Source: Canna indica (taxonomy: Eukaryota > Streptophyta > Magnoliopsida > Zingiberales > Cannaceae). From it: a stretch of 64,000 nt of DNA. Position numbers and translations under genes: made by a program. The DNA lies in contig CP136892.1 of the NCBI GenBank assembly GCA_034359265.1, forward strand, positions 82,762,001 to 82,826,000. Direction: 5' to 3'. The number at the start of each line of letters is the position of its first letter. Within the stretch, counting starts at the first letter, position 1. Of the stretch, positions 34,121 to 46,600 are shown piece after piece. The notes under the pieces are model-generated. The model was not told the origin of the DNA. It saw only the letters and a list, made by a program, of their open reading frames with translations, and did not search any database.

Positions 34121-35234
34121 ACAGCACAATCTCGCGCGTCTTGGTACGTGGCTTTGGAAATTCTTATCTCGTTCCGACCTTCAATGGATAGATTTAATTC
34201 GGGGAGATTCAGCTGACGCTTGGGATTGGTTCGAGGAATGGCATGGTCAACAAGCTTCTCCAATTTGGAGAAATATATTTAAATTGCAGTCCTTGTTCAG
34301 AAGCAGCGTTTCTTACTCCATTGGAGCAGGAATGGGAATCAAGCTCTGGCATGCGCCTTGGTGTGGAAGTGAAAGTTTAGCAATGAGATTTCCGGAGTTG
34401 TACAGATTCACTACACATCCTAATATCACTATTATGGAGGCCAGGACTCTTAATGAGCATGGAAATTTCCAAGCCTGGAGCATATCCTTTTCAACTTATA
34501 TGGACCCTTCACAACTTCAGGTTTTGAATCATATGCTTGAGGGTATCCAGGATCAAAATGGCGACGATATTGTATATTGGAAATGGACGGCCAACAAACA
34601 GTACTCTACCAAGTCTCTATACAAGATGTTGAGTTTTTGAGGAATGGTTGACCCTGCACATCGTCTCATCTGGCAACCCGGTATTCCCCCAAAAAATTTT
34701 ATTTTCGGCTGGATTTGGGTTCGTAAAAGACTCCTAACGCGAGATAGGTTGGTAAGTTGGGGGCTGAACCTAGATGAGGTTTGCCTGCTATGTGAGGTTG
34801 AACTGAAAACTCATGATCATCTATTCAGTCAATGCCAATTCTCTCAGCTATCGTGGATGCATTTTCTCAACCAACTGAATTTTTCTTTCTTTGATCCGAC
34901 GTGGACGCTGGGAGAACAACAGTGGGATTAGGAGAACCGAGCAAACCTCCCGCGGGCTCGCATTCTCTTGGTATGGTGTTAGTTCATGTGGTGTGAATGG
35001 AATAGGAGATGCTTCGAAAGTAACACGCGGGGGTTGATCGATCTCACTACCTCCATGTTATCATTCCTCAATACTTACAAAATGATTTAACATGGTTGTT
35101 TGAGGCGGATTATGAACTTGTGGTGTTGACTATGTTTTTTGTTCTCATGTTTTTTATGATTCCCCCCCCCCCCCCCCCCTTGTATTCTATTCTTACTCAT
35201 GAATTGAATACAATGCTTTACTTCAAAAAAAAGA
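34121..35234 (+). mobile_element. L1-type LINE 3' fragment, plus strand
   Basis: The plus strand reads HNLARLGTWLWKFLSRSDLQ, ASPIWRNIFKLQSLFRSSVS, GIKLWHAPWCGSESLAMRFP and DIVYWKWTANKQYSTKSLYK. After an in-frame TGA at 34638-34640 (where an Arg is expected) the same frame continues as GMVDPAHRLIWQPGIPPKNF with the zf-RVT CLLCEVELKTHDHLFSQCQF, then stops at 34,929 and 34,977. It ends in AAAAAAAA near 35,226-35,233. A 15-20 base poly-C run precedes the end (about 35,163-35,180). A clear target duplication was not found, so the 5' limit is set by where LINE similarity begins. Confidence 0.82.
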
Positions 35235-37360
35235 TGAACTGACAACACTCACCCACCAAACATAAAGGTCGATCCTTTAACCTATCTCCAATCTGAGCAT
35301 CTGCATTAGTCCACTTTCTATCAAAACCGAGGTAGCCACCATCGCCAAGCAATCAGCCCACTCAAGTGTTGCGGTTGGGATTTCAAGATTGTTGGAGGAG
35401 AGGAGAGAGGTACGGGCGAAGGCCCCCGAATGGGCTCGGCTTCATTAGGAAAAAAAAGTGAATGCTCCCTTGATGAAGACCGTGGGAGGAGAGGAGCACG
35501 ATGGTAATTTCGGCGGTGATTTACGCCGCGCCCTAAGACATCGCTTCGGCCAGGACCGCCACCCGGGCACGGCCGCCGAACGTAACTGGAGCCGAATTTT
35601 CTGCTGGCCGATGAGTTACATGGTCCGTGGCGGTTTGTGGTTATTTTGAATCGTTTTTATTGATTACTATACGAAGGTTTTAACGGCCTCATATCCTATC
35701 ATAGGATATAACGGACTCTAGAAACACACACGTTATATATGTTACATATGGGCCATTTGCATTAACTCAAAATGTTATCCGACAAAATAATTTACAAAAA
35801 TTAAAACATTATCAAATGTGACATTCAACCGTTTGGTTGCCCACAAATATAAATATTATAACTCTAACTGCAAAATATATATCAATAAATTTATTTGGTT
35901 GACTGTAGAAATTTATTTGTAGCATTTAATATTTGCAAATTGTGTATCTAATATTATTTGCACGTTGTAAAAGAAATTGCAGTCTAAAAAATATGTACTA
36001 CAAAATTGCAAGATGCAAATGTAATAGAGTCGTCGGATAGAGACGGAACAAATACTAAAGTTGTATGTTTTCGCGTGGTGAACGCGATAGTAGTGTCATA
36101 TTTTAGATCTAATATTGTTTGGTAGAATTTTTATATTTTTTAGTATTATATAGTAATTAAAAATTATTAATTTATTTTGATAAATAATTAAACAATATAA
36201 AATAATATTGTGCTAAGCTAAATAGTCAGTTAAAATATAAAATAATATTATTTTGGGTCGAATCGATTTTGTTGTGGCCAATGAATTATTATTGGGGTAA
36301 AATAATATATTTATCCTTTTACCTTTATTTGTTTGTTGTTTTTAAATTTCATTGAACTCCTATTTGAGTGATTTTTCCACCCTTTTTTAACTAGATCATA
36401 GGTTTTTCAGCGCTCATCGCCTCTTAACTTGCTTGCTCCTCCGGTGATCCGTGGATCAATTTATGCTCCAGACGAATTCTGGATCGCACCTTTCAAACAT
36501 TCATGTGAGCGCCCATTGCCACTTGAAGCGACAAATTTAGGCTCCTTTGCGAGCGCTGGGTATTTCGGGCGTCGTCAATCCTTGGGGGCAGCTCAATGAC
36601 GTCATGCTCGACCTAATAAAAATTTGACCTAGAAAACCTAGGTTCGGCACAACACGAAAACTAAACGGGTCGTCACAGCCTGGCCCGCTAGCACGATTAT
36701 GAAAAAATAAACTGATCGACCGCCCTTTTTTTGGCTTTGGTTATCAGGCTACAGGTCGGGTCGAACCAACATCCCTTGCCCGACATGATAACAGGCGGCT
36801 CGAGCACGATTTTATCATGTCGGTCTATCAGGTCGGGTCAAGATTGTTGGACCTAAATATGAAGATGCAAGTTGCAAGTGTAATTGTAATTTTTATTTAA
36901 TAGAAATTACAATTCTACTTGTGTGGTATTCAAACAGTATACTGCAAATTTTATTCACGGACTACTTTTACGTGTAAATATTTTTTTACAATATTTAGGC
37001 TTACAAGCAAGCAAGCAACCAACCAACAGTATATTGCAAATTTTATTCGTCTATCCAGCAGCCGATGTTTACAAACGCAGAGTGCACAACGCGCTCGAAT
37101 TAGAGTTACTGCAGTCGAGCAAAGCAATATGTGGCACCCTTGCTCAACCAAATTAATTCCACCGCCGCAAATTCAACAAATTCGAACTGGCCGTAGCAGC
37201 AGCAGTCAACTAAAAACATGCAGCCATGTATATATATATATATAAAAACTATAGAAAGATGGGCTTCTTGATCCAATCCCGAGCCTGCAATCTGTCTACT
37301 CCTGTCTGCCACTACCTCCACACACAACAACAAATTCATTATATATCGACACCAAAATTT
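35235..37360. other. Repeat-rich spacer, no gene seen
   Basis: A GC-rich patch at 35,450-35,640 may be a fragment of an unknown repeat. AT-rich sequence follows, with a perfect 8-bp-arm palindrome ATATCCTATCATAGGATAT near 35,690. From about 36,610 to 36,850 a low-complexity block with repeated CGGGTCG/CGACCCG text resembles the interiors of the hAT-like MITEs seen elsewhere in this window, but no clear ends were found. Confidence 0.4.
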
Positions 37361-37364
37361 TGAC

Positions 37365-38640
37365 ACTTTCTATAAGCGTCAAAATATAAAATTATTTTTT
37401 AAAAAAATAATATAATAAATTTCGACGTTTATTGAAGGCATCAAAAAAATTTCGACGCCTGACAATAGCCGTCGAAACATTTCGACGTCAGGTTGGCGCC
37501 GAAATGTTTCGGCACCCCCGCCAACCTGTTTACCCACGCCAGTTGGCGCGGGTAAGCGGGTGAGCGCACACACACGCTCAGGCAGGAAGCGGGGAATTTC
37601 CCGCCTCTTGTAGTTTTTTTTTTAAAAATAAAAATTTAATATTTTTTAATATTTTTTTTTTCTATTTATACTTCTTTCTTCATTTTTTTTTCTCTTCTCT
37701 TCTTCTTCCTCATCTTTCTTCTTTCTTCTATCCTCTTCTTTCTCCTATTCTCTCATCAAACCAAATGAGATTTTCATTTTATTTCTATTCTTACTTATTT
37801 TTTTCACTAATGTTTTCTTCTCTTTTTTTACAGGTTATCAAATTCATTGATGATATTAAATTTTGTACAAGATTGGTAATTATTTTTTAAAACGTTTATT
37901 TATATCAAAATTTTAAAATTTTATTATTAATTTAATATATATATTTTTAAATTTTGAACAGGGGCGCCACTCGAATTTCGCCACGTGGCGGAAATCGAGC
38001 GGACTTGAATCCACTGCCGCTCGATGTCTACTGTGCGGCGAAAATCGAGCGGACGCGACGGAAATCGAGTAGGCGCGGATTCGCGCCTGGCCTTAATCCG
38101 TCGCACACGGAATTGGGCTCCTCGAATTCTGCTACAATGCAGCGGAATTTGAGAATTATTTTTTTAAAATAAATAAATAAATAAATATACAGAGGCGTCA
38201 ATATGTTAAAAAATATTTTTTAAAAAAAAAATTAACGCCTGAGCAGACGTCGAAATGTTCGACATATCGACGCCTGCGTATAGGCATCAACATACGTCGA
38301 AATGTTCAACATATCGACGCCTGCTGACGCCTATACGCAGGCGTCGATATGTTGAACATTTCGACGTATGTTGATGCCTATACGCAGGCGTCGATATGTC
38401 GAACATTTCGACGTCTTCTCATGCGTCGAAACGAACATATAGGCTCTCGTCATATTTTACTCATTTTCGTCATTTTTGCTGGCGTCGGTATGTTCATTTC
38501 GACTGCTGTTGGCGTCAAATTGTTAGTTTATTCTGACGTAGAAATATCAATGATTTGTTGCCGTGACAATACCATCTTAATCAATTTAATTACACCCTGG
38601 CACCAGAAATATATATAAATATACATATATTCAACAAATC
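37365..38640. mobile_element. Probable non-autonomous DNA transposon rich in TTTCGACG subterminal repeats
   Basis: Short TTTCGACG/CGTCGAAA motifs occur many times in both orientations, dense at about 37,420-37,510 and 38,200-38,530. Together with GGCGTC/GACGCC they give a subterminal-repeat pattern like that of CACTA-type or other plant class II elements. The centre has a GC-rich stretch with repeated AAATCGAGCGGA units (about 37,970-38,130). No CACTA ends or target duplication could be located, so both limits are approximate and the class is a guess. Confidence 0.45.
38246..38415. repeat. Perfect 79-bp inverted repeat with 12-base loop
   Basis: The arm 38246-38324 is the exact reverse complement of 38337-38415; the loop is TGACGCCTATAC. 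Each arm is itself made of two copies of a GTCGAAATGTTC(G/A)ACATATCG-type unit, so it arose by duplication of a shorter motif. An RNA copy would fold into a perfect 79-bp hairpin. Confidence 0.97.
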
Positions 38641-39096
38641 AATCCTGGCCAGGGAATCTGATCTCTATGATTTATAGGAAATGGTGCACATCATCAGCAA
38701 CATTCAATTCAATCGAGTGTGGATGCGTCGCATGCAGGCTCAAAGCTGGATGCGGCTCAGCTTGGACTATTTGAGAATTATTGGACCGCATCTTGTGCTT
38801 CCAATCTGGCATCCTTTATCATGTCCCCTTTATTCAACATTACCAGCTGTACGTAGCTTCCTTTCATCACCCCCGGCCATGTGCTCGCCAACCAGCTTCT
38901 GCTCCCTTCTTCATCTCGAGAACCATATCCAGTTTTCAACTCGATCTCCCTCTCTCTCTCTCTCTCTCTTCAGATTAATATTTAAGAATTAATTTATCTA
39001 TATTGAATCGATCGATAATTAAACAATATTAATCAGTACTCTTGATCATATCTTGTTTGTACGTGTAGAACATATGATGATAATTATATTGTTTAA
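38641..39096. other. Spacer downstream of the DUF868 gene
   Basis: Contains a (CT)n run near 38,950-38,970 and AT-rich DNA. The part nearest 39,097 would be the DUF868 3' UTR. No gene was recognised. Confidence 0.4.
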
Positions 39097-40032
39097 TTAA
39101 TCCAATTTCCAAGCGTAGAGGAACAAGCTGAATCCCGAAGACCCAGCTGCGATGTTATGGTGATCGGAAGAAGACAGCGGCATGGAAGAGGAGGTCAGCA
39201 GAGAGATGGGCTTGAAGATGAACATGGCGTGGCTGAGTCCGGGGCTGAAGAGCCAGTCGTGCACGTCCCAGTAGACCTCCACGCGCGCTCGGCTCACGGT
39301 GATGCACTCGTTCCCCCGGAACTTCCACTGCAGGTGCTTCACGTGGACGGCCACGGCGCCGTCGATCTTGATCACCATCTCGGGGTCGATGTTGCCGCCG
39401 ATGCTGCACCCGCTGGAGCTGCTGCTGTACTCGATGGCGACCTCGTGCGGCCGCCCGCCCTTCTCCTGGAACCGCGCGCGCGTCGCGAACCGGCCGGCGC
39501 GCCCGAAGACGTGCTCCTCGCGGGAGAGGAGGGCCGCGTCGATGGAGGCCGGCCGGCAGCCGGTCTTCCGGTAGGCCTCCCTCTTCCCGTCGCCCAGCAG
39601 CAGCGCCACCTCGCGGTCGCCCGCCACCGCGACGTAGAACCCCGACTGCGGCTCCGGCTCGCCGCCGAACTTCGCGCTCCGGAGGTCCCACGCCACGTCG
39701 ACCGCCCGCCCGTCCACCTGGAACCGCCTCGCGCCGTGCTTCCGCCAGAAGTGCCACGGCCGCATCTCCACCTTGAGGCTGATCGCCCGCCCCAGCGCCG
39801 CGGCGCCGCTCCCCGAGGGCGCCTCGTCGTCGACCGAGACCGAGAGGCCGCGGGCGAGCACGTTCTTGCACCAGGAGACGGTGATCAGCCGGCAGTGGCC
39901 CGCGATCTTGGTGCGGTAGACGGACGTGACGACGCTCTGTCCAGCGGACTTGGCGCCCGCGGTGGTGGGGTCCTCGGAGAGACGCTCGCCGGCGGCGAAG
40001 CAGGAAGGAAACGGAAATGGCGGGTCCTGCAT
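39097..40032 (-). CDS. DUF868 family protein (single exon)
   Basis: A single uninterrupted frame of 311 residues starts MQDPPFPFPSCFAAGERLSE, a typical family opening. It continues with SVVTSVYRTKIAGHCRLITV, SWCKNVLARGLSV, KVEMRPWHFWRKHGARRF (a family hallmark), VDVAWDLRSAKFGGEPEPQS, GFYVAVAGDREVALLLGD, EHVFGRAGRFATRARF, DPEMVIKIDGAVAVHVKHLQ, WKFRGNECITV and VEVYWDVHDWLFSPG. This matches the plant-specific DUF868 family in length and intronless structure. The family has no established biochemical role. Coding GC content is very high, which produces a long antisense open frame that should be ignored. Neighbouring genes give no functional hint. Confidence 0.95.
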   Translation of the reverse strand: MQDPPFPFPSCFAAGERLSEDPTTAGAKSAGQSVVTSVYRTKIAGHCRLITVSWCKNVLARGLSVSVDDEAPSGSGAAALGRAISLKVEMRPWHFWRKHGARRFQVDGRAVDVAWDLRSAKFGGEPEPQSGFYVAVAGDREVALLLGDGKREAYRKTGCRPASIDAALLSREEHVFGRAGRFATRARFQEKGGRPHEVAIEYSSSSSGCSIGGNIDPEMVIKIDGAVAVHVKHLQWKFRGNECITVSRARVEVYWDVHDWLFSPGLSHAMFIFKPISLLTSSSMPLSSSDHHNIAAGSSGFSLFLYAWKLD

Positions 40033-40918
40033 CGGAATGGAAGAGGAGAGACGATGGAGAGACAGTTGCCAGTTGCCAGCACAGGGAGGAGATATAGGGG
40101 AGAGACCGTCATCAACCCAACCCGGTCGAACACCGCCAATCTCGAATTGAACCGGTCCGGTTCAACAATACAATGGGCAAAGGCCAAAGGCAGAGGATTT
40201 ATTGGACGAAAGAAGAAATAAAGAAAGGGATCTGGGTTTTCTTTGCAGATTAAAAGGACATCAAGTATTGGAGAAAACATGGGTTTTTGCACTGCCTTTA
40301 ATTTATGATGGAAATTAGGAAAATGTTTAGTGATGATTCATGAATGAATGAGGGGATGAATTTTGTGCAAGAGATTGAGTGTTGGGAAAGCAAGGGGAAA
40401 GTGACAGGTCACTAAATGATTCATAAAGTTGGCAGAAGGCATCTCTGGAACTGCAATAATAGTTTGGGGCTGATTGATTAATTCAAAGAAATTTTGATTG
40501 TTATCTTATTAATAAAATACATATATATATCTGCCTGATAAGTGAGAAGAAGATGAAGAAGAAGAAAAAGGTTTAAGTTTAGAGCTGCATGGCATTAATT
40601 AGCAATTAAATGGGGACCAAGGCTTACCAACCATGGCCATGTTCATTGATGCTCAAGGGAAGGGGGGGAGGAAGATGAAGCTGGCATTTGTTTGTTATGT
40701 AGCTTAATTGAAACATCAATAGTTTAGTTATTATCTTTGATTGATTTAGTCCTGTGCTCTAATTGAACATTGGAAAAAAGATCTTATTGGGAAAGCAGGG
40801 GCATTCAAGAAATATTGGAGTGAAAACCGCCTCTTTCATGGAATTTTGAACAAATTTGTGTTAACTATGTCAACGAAGAGAGGAGTTAGAGAGACATAAA
40901 TACATGGGACTTGCTAAG
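40033..40918. other. Upstream region of the DUF868 gene
   Basis: The DUF868 promoter should lie at the left of this stretch. A short purine-rich GAAGAAGATGAAGAAGAAG run lies near 40,546-40,564. No distinct TATA box was assigned and no other gene was recognised. Confidence 0.35.
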
Positions 40919-41382
40919 TAGGAGTGAGTAGGTATACCGAGTAGATCTAAAATCGATTAAAATTTATCTGATCGAATAGATTTTAGATAGATTGAAAAAA
41001 AAAACGGATAGAGTCCAGATAACAAATCAAGAAACCTGTTAAATTTGATTTTAGTTCCATCATTTTGGATACCCGAAATCGGAATCGGTACTGGAACCTA
41101 TTGTGGAATCTGTTGGAACATGTATCCGGAATCGGTACTAGAATCTATTGTGAAACCTGTTTAAACTTGTTATGAAACTTGTTGGAACCTGTTCTAGAAT
41201 CTGTTTTAGACTTATTGGAACATTTCTAGAACCTGTCAAAACCTGTTCTGGAACCCAATAAGGTGCTCGAAATCGAAACCATTCCAAGTAGGATCCGATT
41301 CTAAAATCTAGGAATCGATTTTATACATGATAAAATTCATATATCATAAAAAATATATGATATTCGAATCCGCTCATCCCTA
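40919..41382. mobile_element. hAT-like MITE candidate with monotonous interior
   Basis: The left end TAGGAGTGAG and the right end CTCATCCCTA (reverse complement TAGGGATGAG) match at 8 of 10 positions and have the TAGGG-like start common in hAT MITEs. The interior repeats GGAACCTGTT/GGAATCTGTT-like units many times. The flanking 8-mers do not match, so the target duplication has decayed or the limits are slightly off. Confidence 0.5.
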
Positions 41383-43480
41383 GGTGTGAGTCCACACCTG
41401 CCATAAAATTAATCCCATAATGGATCAAGATTATTAAAGATTTTTTCTAAACTTAATCCAATAATGATAATTGATGCTTATCGGCACTAGATAAGTTTGA
41501 TCTATTTGTATCAGTATTTGTACCCACCTATATAATAATTCTAATTAATGTCGTATATACATCATGTTAGTAAAATGGGTTGAACATTTTTTATAAAAAT
41601 ACTGTTAGTTTTGAAATATTTTCATAATGCATTATTAAATGGAGCTTGAGATTCAAAACAAAATTAAACCCATCAGTTTTTTTTTTCCGGCATGGAAGGA
41701 TTAAATTGAAGTAATAAAACATATATTTGGATAGCAAACTAAAAAAAGTACCAAAAATGAAAATAAGATATTAATTATTCAGCATCATTTTTCTTATAGT
41801 TTATCAAACCAAAATCAATTGCAATTTGCACCCTCCTTTAATTTATTGCAAATTGAGGCCCAAAAAAGGCAGTAGGATTACCAAATTTCAACACCTTTAC
41901 TCATTTTAAATTGTGTTTATAATAGGACTGTTAAAACAATTTAAATAAAAACAAAAACAAAAACATAAATCTATCCCAGCTTATTCAAAAAATTTGATAT
42001 TTTTTGTTCGAATTCGGCTTCTTATTTTTTTATAGTAAACTTTTTCGATTTAGATATTTTCATTCAGAAAAATCAAAATAAGCTGATTTGATGTAGATAA
42101 ACATTATATATATTATTATATTTCTGATATATATTTTATGTTTAGTCATATGGCTATTTAATAAATATAGTGTTTGTTATGGAATGAATAATCATACATT
42201 GAATATACTAATGTATTAAGAGAGCATTTAATTGCTTGTATATAAGTTTTATGCATATTAAATTGCAACTAATATATTAAAGTCTATGTTTAGCTGCTTG
42301 TATTTGCAATCAAAGCTCAAATGCAAAATGAGATGTAATTCAAAAACTTCCATGTAAATCCTTTGAGGATAGAAGTAATGGGTGTTTACGAGGATAAAAT
42401 AGATTTTTAAATTATTCTCTAGTATTCAAAAATATTATTTAAAAAATAAAAATAAATGTTTTTGCATTCAAAGTCTATCTTTATGTTATGGTAGGAATTA
42501 CACGTTGAATTCTTATTGTTGAATGAAAACGAGATGTATTCAACCCTAAATTCTAAATACTAAATCTTAGAAGTGTAATATTATTTATTTATTTATTTTT
42601 TATACCGAAAAAAATGGCATAGATAGACTCTAAATTGATGTTGGCATGTTAAAATTTTTATTCGAATATTTTGCTTGACTTGCACTAGGACTAGCAAAAA
42701 TCAAGACAACGAAATATGGAGTTAACTGTGCGCCAACTAACAAAATATGGAGTTAGTTGTTTACGAATCAATACATGATTCTCCGCCTTAATTCATATCA
42801 TATTGTGTCTTACACAAATTAAACTTTTTTATTGTAATTCATATTATTATTATTATTATTATTATAGATGAATATGGTATGAATAAATAGGTATATTTTT
42901 TTAATAATTTATTTTTCATTTTATTACAACATTTAAATTTTTATAAGTTATTAAATATTATGCATATTTACATTATATTAATCAGTGACTTCATTAATTT
43001 ATTTGAATCAGTCACATTAAATCAGATTGTGCCAGTCGTCATGCGCCACGCAAGCAATGACTATATATATTTCTACCGAAGGAACGACCATATATATAAT
43101 AGGATTTCTAAAATTTTATTATAATTTTCATTTAAATATATTAATTTGCAAATGCTATATTCTATTAAATTTACCAATTAAACTTAAGACAATAAAAATT
43201 ATATAAAAATGAATCGATATTCCATTTAAATTAATGAAAGATTCTGTCCTAATTTTCGATTTGAATTTGACTCAAATCCTTAGTCGTAACGTCACGAAAA
43301 TTACATCTGTAGCGTCCGAAATCCAAATTGGGCGCAACAGATTCGAATTCGATGTTTTTGTTTCCCGCAGTTGGTTAGTTGAACACGGCACGAAGATTAC
43401 AAAAGCAAAAACACCACGAAACAAGAAAACAAAAACATGGGTCGGGCCCTCCTAATCTCGCGATCTCGGGCTCTTCTTCC
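41383..43480. other. AT-rich spacer upstream of the WNK gene
   Basis: No gene was recognised. A (TTA)n run lies near 42,840-42,866. The right end, from about 43,240, becomes more balanced and should hold the WNK promoter. Confidence 0.45.
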
Positions 43481-43481
43481 G

Positions 43482-43504
43482 CTCTCTCTCTCTCTCTCTC
43501 TCTC
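43482..43504. repeat. (CT)n microsatellite in the WNK 5' leader
   Basis: About eleven CT units lie 137-159 bp before the WNK start codon. Pyrimidine tracts of this kind are common near plant transcription starts and in 5' UTRs. Confidence 0.75.
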
Positions 43505-43640
43505 GTTTTCCTTTCTTGTGAACGTGATCTCGGAAATCCCTAGCGATTAAATACGTCCTCCTTTGTTTGTGGAATTGCACTCTGCAATTCATCAGCATAA
43601 AAAGGATTAGGGCCTCGGAGGGTTCGGGATTCACGGAGAC

Positions 43641-46600
43641 ATGCCCGGAGATCCCTCGCCGGAGAAGGAGCCGGACGACGAATTCGTGGAGACCGATCCC
43701 ACCGGGCGCTACGGCCGGGTTTGTTACCGATTTCTACCTCTTATAAACCATAACATTTGCCGATAAAGTCAGCGCCTTGGTTGCCGATTTGAGCTATACG
43801 ATCGTTGAACACAATTGCCGGTGTTTTCTTTTTCTCGTTTGATAGCTTAAGCAAATTATTATGGGTGATTTTGGGTGATTTTGACCTAATTGTTTCGTCT
43901 TCTCTGTGTTTCATATTGCAGTACAAGGAGGTCTTGGGAAAGGGAGCTTTTAAGACTGTGTATCCTTAATGCGTGGTTCTAGGCTTATTAGACAGGGTTC
44001 TTTGATTGTAATATGTTGTTTGTCTAGTTTGAATTGGGATCCTTGACGAGATGGTGATCTCTCAGCTATAAAGCTTTTGATGAATTGGAAGGAATAGAGG
44101 TTGCTTGGAATCAGGTGAAGGTGGCTGATTTGGTGCGGAATACAGTTGACCTCGAGCGGCTCTACTCGGAAGTTCACTTACTCAAGACCCTGAAGCATAA
44201 AAACATTATCAAATTTTACAACTCGTGGGTTGACGCGAAGAATGATAATATCAACTTCATTACGGAGGTCTTCACGTCAGGGACATTGCGCCAGTCCGTC
44301 TTTTTCCCCACCACTCTCTACCTTTTTATAAGGGTTATTCAGATTGGTTATGTCTAGCTAGGTCTGATAGGTCATTCCTTTTCTATTCTTTGTTTTATGT
44401 GTTAGGTACCGGAAAAAGCATACACATGTAGATTTAAGAGCATTGAAGAAGTGGTCGAGGCAAATACTAAGTGGGCTTCTCTACCTTCATAGCCATGATC
44501 CACCAGTTATACATCGGGACCTAAAATGCGATAATATTTTTGTAAATGGGAACCAAGGGGAGGTGAAGATTGGTGACCTAGGGTTGGCAGCCATTCTTCG
44601 CCATGCTCAATCAGCTCATAGTGTTATTGGTAAATGCTTTATTTCTTTTGGTTGAAATGTTGAATTCTAATGTTTGTTTAAGCTGAATATTCCAAATTTT
44701 TACCATTTATTATCTTTCTGCAGGGACACCAGAGTTCATGGCTCCAGAACTATATGAGGAAGAATATAATGAGCTTGTCGATATATATGCATTTGGTATG
44801 TGTTTACTAGAGTTGGTGACGTTCGAATACCCATATTCAGAATGCACCAACGCAGCACAAATATACAAGAAAGTTACCTCGGTGAGATTACTTAGTATCC
44901 ACAGTGATATAGCTATGTCAGTTTGCCCAGCACCACACCAGATCTCATTATTTCTTTGCTTATCTTATATGCTTGCCTCATTTTGATTCTTGGCATGCTA
45001 ACTGTTCCAAGACTGTTAATTCCAAGTATTGCTAGGAAAAAAAATAGTTTGACCATCTTCTAAACATATATACTTATGCTCTTTTATAACGTCAACGAGG
45101 CTTTTATTTATTTGTGAACCTTAAATCTTTGATTTATCAATGACCATGTGCTGTCACATTTTGGTGGTTTAGGATCCATTAATCCTTTTAATAATGATTG
45201 TATGTTGTCTTGATGGTTACTAATGCAGTCTAAGGGTGTGAAAAGATCATAAATACAATGCATTAGAAAATCAGACACCTAAGTATCAGTTGCACAAAAT
45301 TGAGTTTGGGCAATCTATGAAGAAGTCAAGACAGGCATTATTCTTTTACGAAGTAATTGTTGGAGTATGTTCTATTAAAAGAATGAAAATTAATCTTGTT
45401 CACTTGGTTTTTGCTACTTTTTGCTATCATGTATAACTCGTGAGAGGTGTTCATATACAGTCATAAGATCTTATTAGAATTAGTTAGGATACTGTTTTTG
45501 CACATGTAGCCTACTTCATCAACATGGTGATTATGGAAGTACTAATGCCACATTTTTAATCCATTGTTATTTTCAAAACTATAAAGTGCTCAAGTTTTTG
45601 ATCTTTTGTATAATACGTGTATTAGTTTGTTAGCACAACAATAGTTTCGGATAGTGTCATGCATATATGTCTGGTTAAATGAGGCAAGAAAACAACACCA
45701 AAATATAAGTGGATCTGTTTGACTATTGAGTGCTGACCATATTGGAATCCAATGACCTGTGGGACTTGGATCTGGTTTGCAGTGGATCTGTTTGACTACT
45801 GAGTGCTGACTGGCCTCTTAATCATGTCAGAGAATTATTATGCCCTAACCACCAGTAACAAAAATATAAGTGATAGGAAGAAGAATGAAAGACAAGAGAA
45901 GGATAAGTAGAAACTAAAGAAGGCATGACAGGAAATAGACTATTTCCTTGACAATTATTCTAGATTTGGATGCTTTCAGATCATCAAAATGTATCCTTAA
46001 TTCAAAGATGGATGTGATTCATAGTTGTTTTGCACCTTATCTGAATTAAGGTAGGAACCTGTTAATTCTTTTTTATTAACAAAAAAAACAAAAAAAAATC
46101 TCAAGTGACTCTTACCTGTATCCATAATCTATTTTTGATAAAAAAAAATAGTTGAGAAATCAATCAAATCAAGGTTAGCGGTTAACCTTGTATCAAGCAA
46201 TAAGCAGTTTGAAGTTTTTTGCATAACAATAAGCAAGCAGTTATTCATATGACCAATAATTATGTGAAATTAGGTATTTTATAGTAATAAAACAGGGATC
46301 GGCATAAAGAAGCAACCAACCAACCAGCACAATAAAACCTCAATCTAGTCTGGTAATAACAATTAAGGCTAAACAAATATTTCATTAAGGAATAAGATTT
46401 AGTCCTTTCAATCAAATCAACATGAAGAAAGGGATTATATATAAAAACCTTGAATATGAGTCACACTGTCTAGTTGTGGTTTGGTGCAATGGGATGAACC
46501 AAAATGAGATATTTGAAATAGATTTTTAATTAGAAAAATAACAAAATAAGTATAAACCTAGTTTGTGAGAAAAGATTCATTCTGGATTATACTTACCATT

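Noticed and set aside
36610..36850. Fourth hAT-like MITE
   Set aside because: The low-complexity CGGGTCG interior is suggestive, but no terminal inverted repeats or 8-bp duplication could be found.
37300..38640. Assignment of the TTTCGACG-rich block as a complete CACTA element
   Set aside because: The only CACTAC near the left edge has no inverse partner on the right and no target duplication, so only a general class II call is kept.
39157..40221. Long plus-strand open frame (354 codons) opposite the DUF868 gene
   Set aside because: A by-product of very high GC content. The minus-strand frame matches DUF868 throughout.
45708..45812. Short direct repeat (GGATCTGTTTGACTA-type, twice) in WNK intron 5
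   Set aside because: Only two short copies without other structure; too little to call a defined element.
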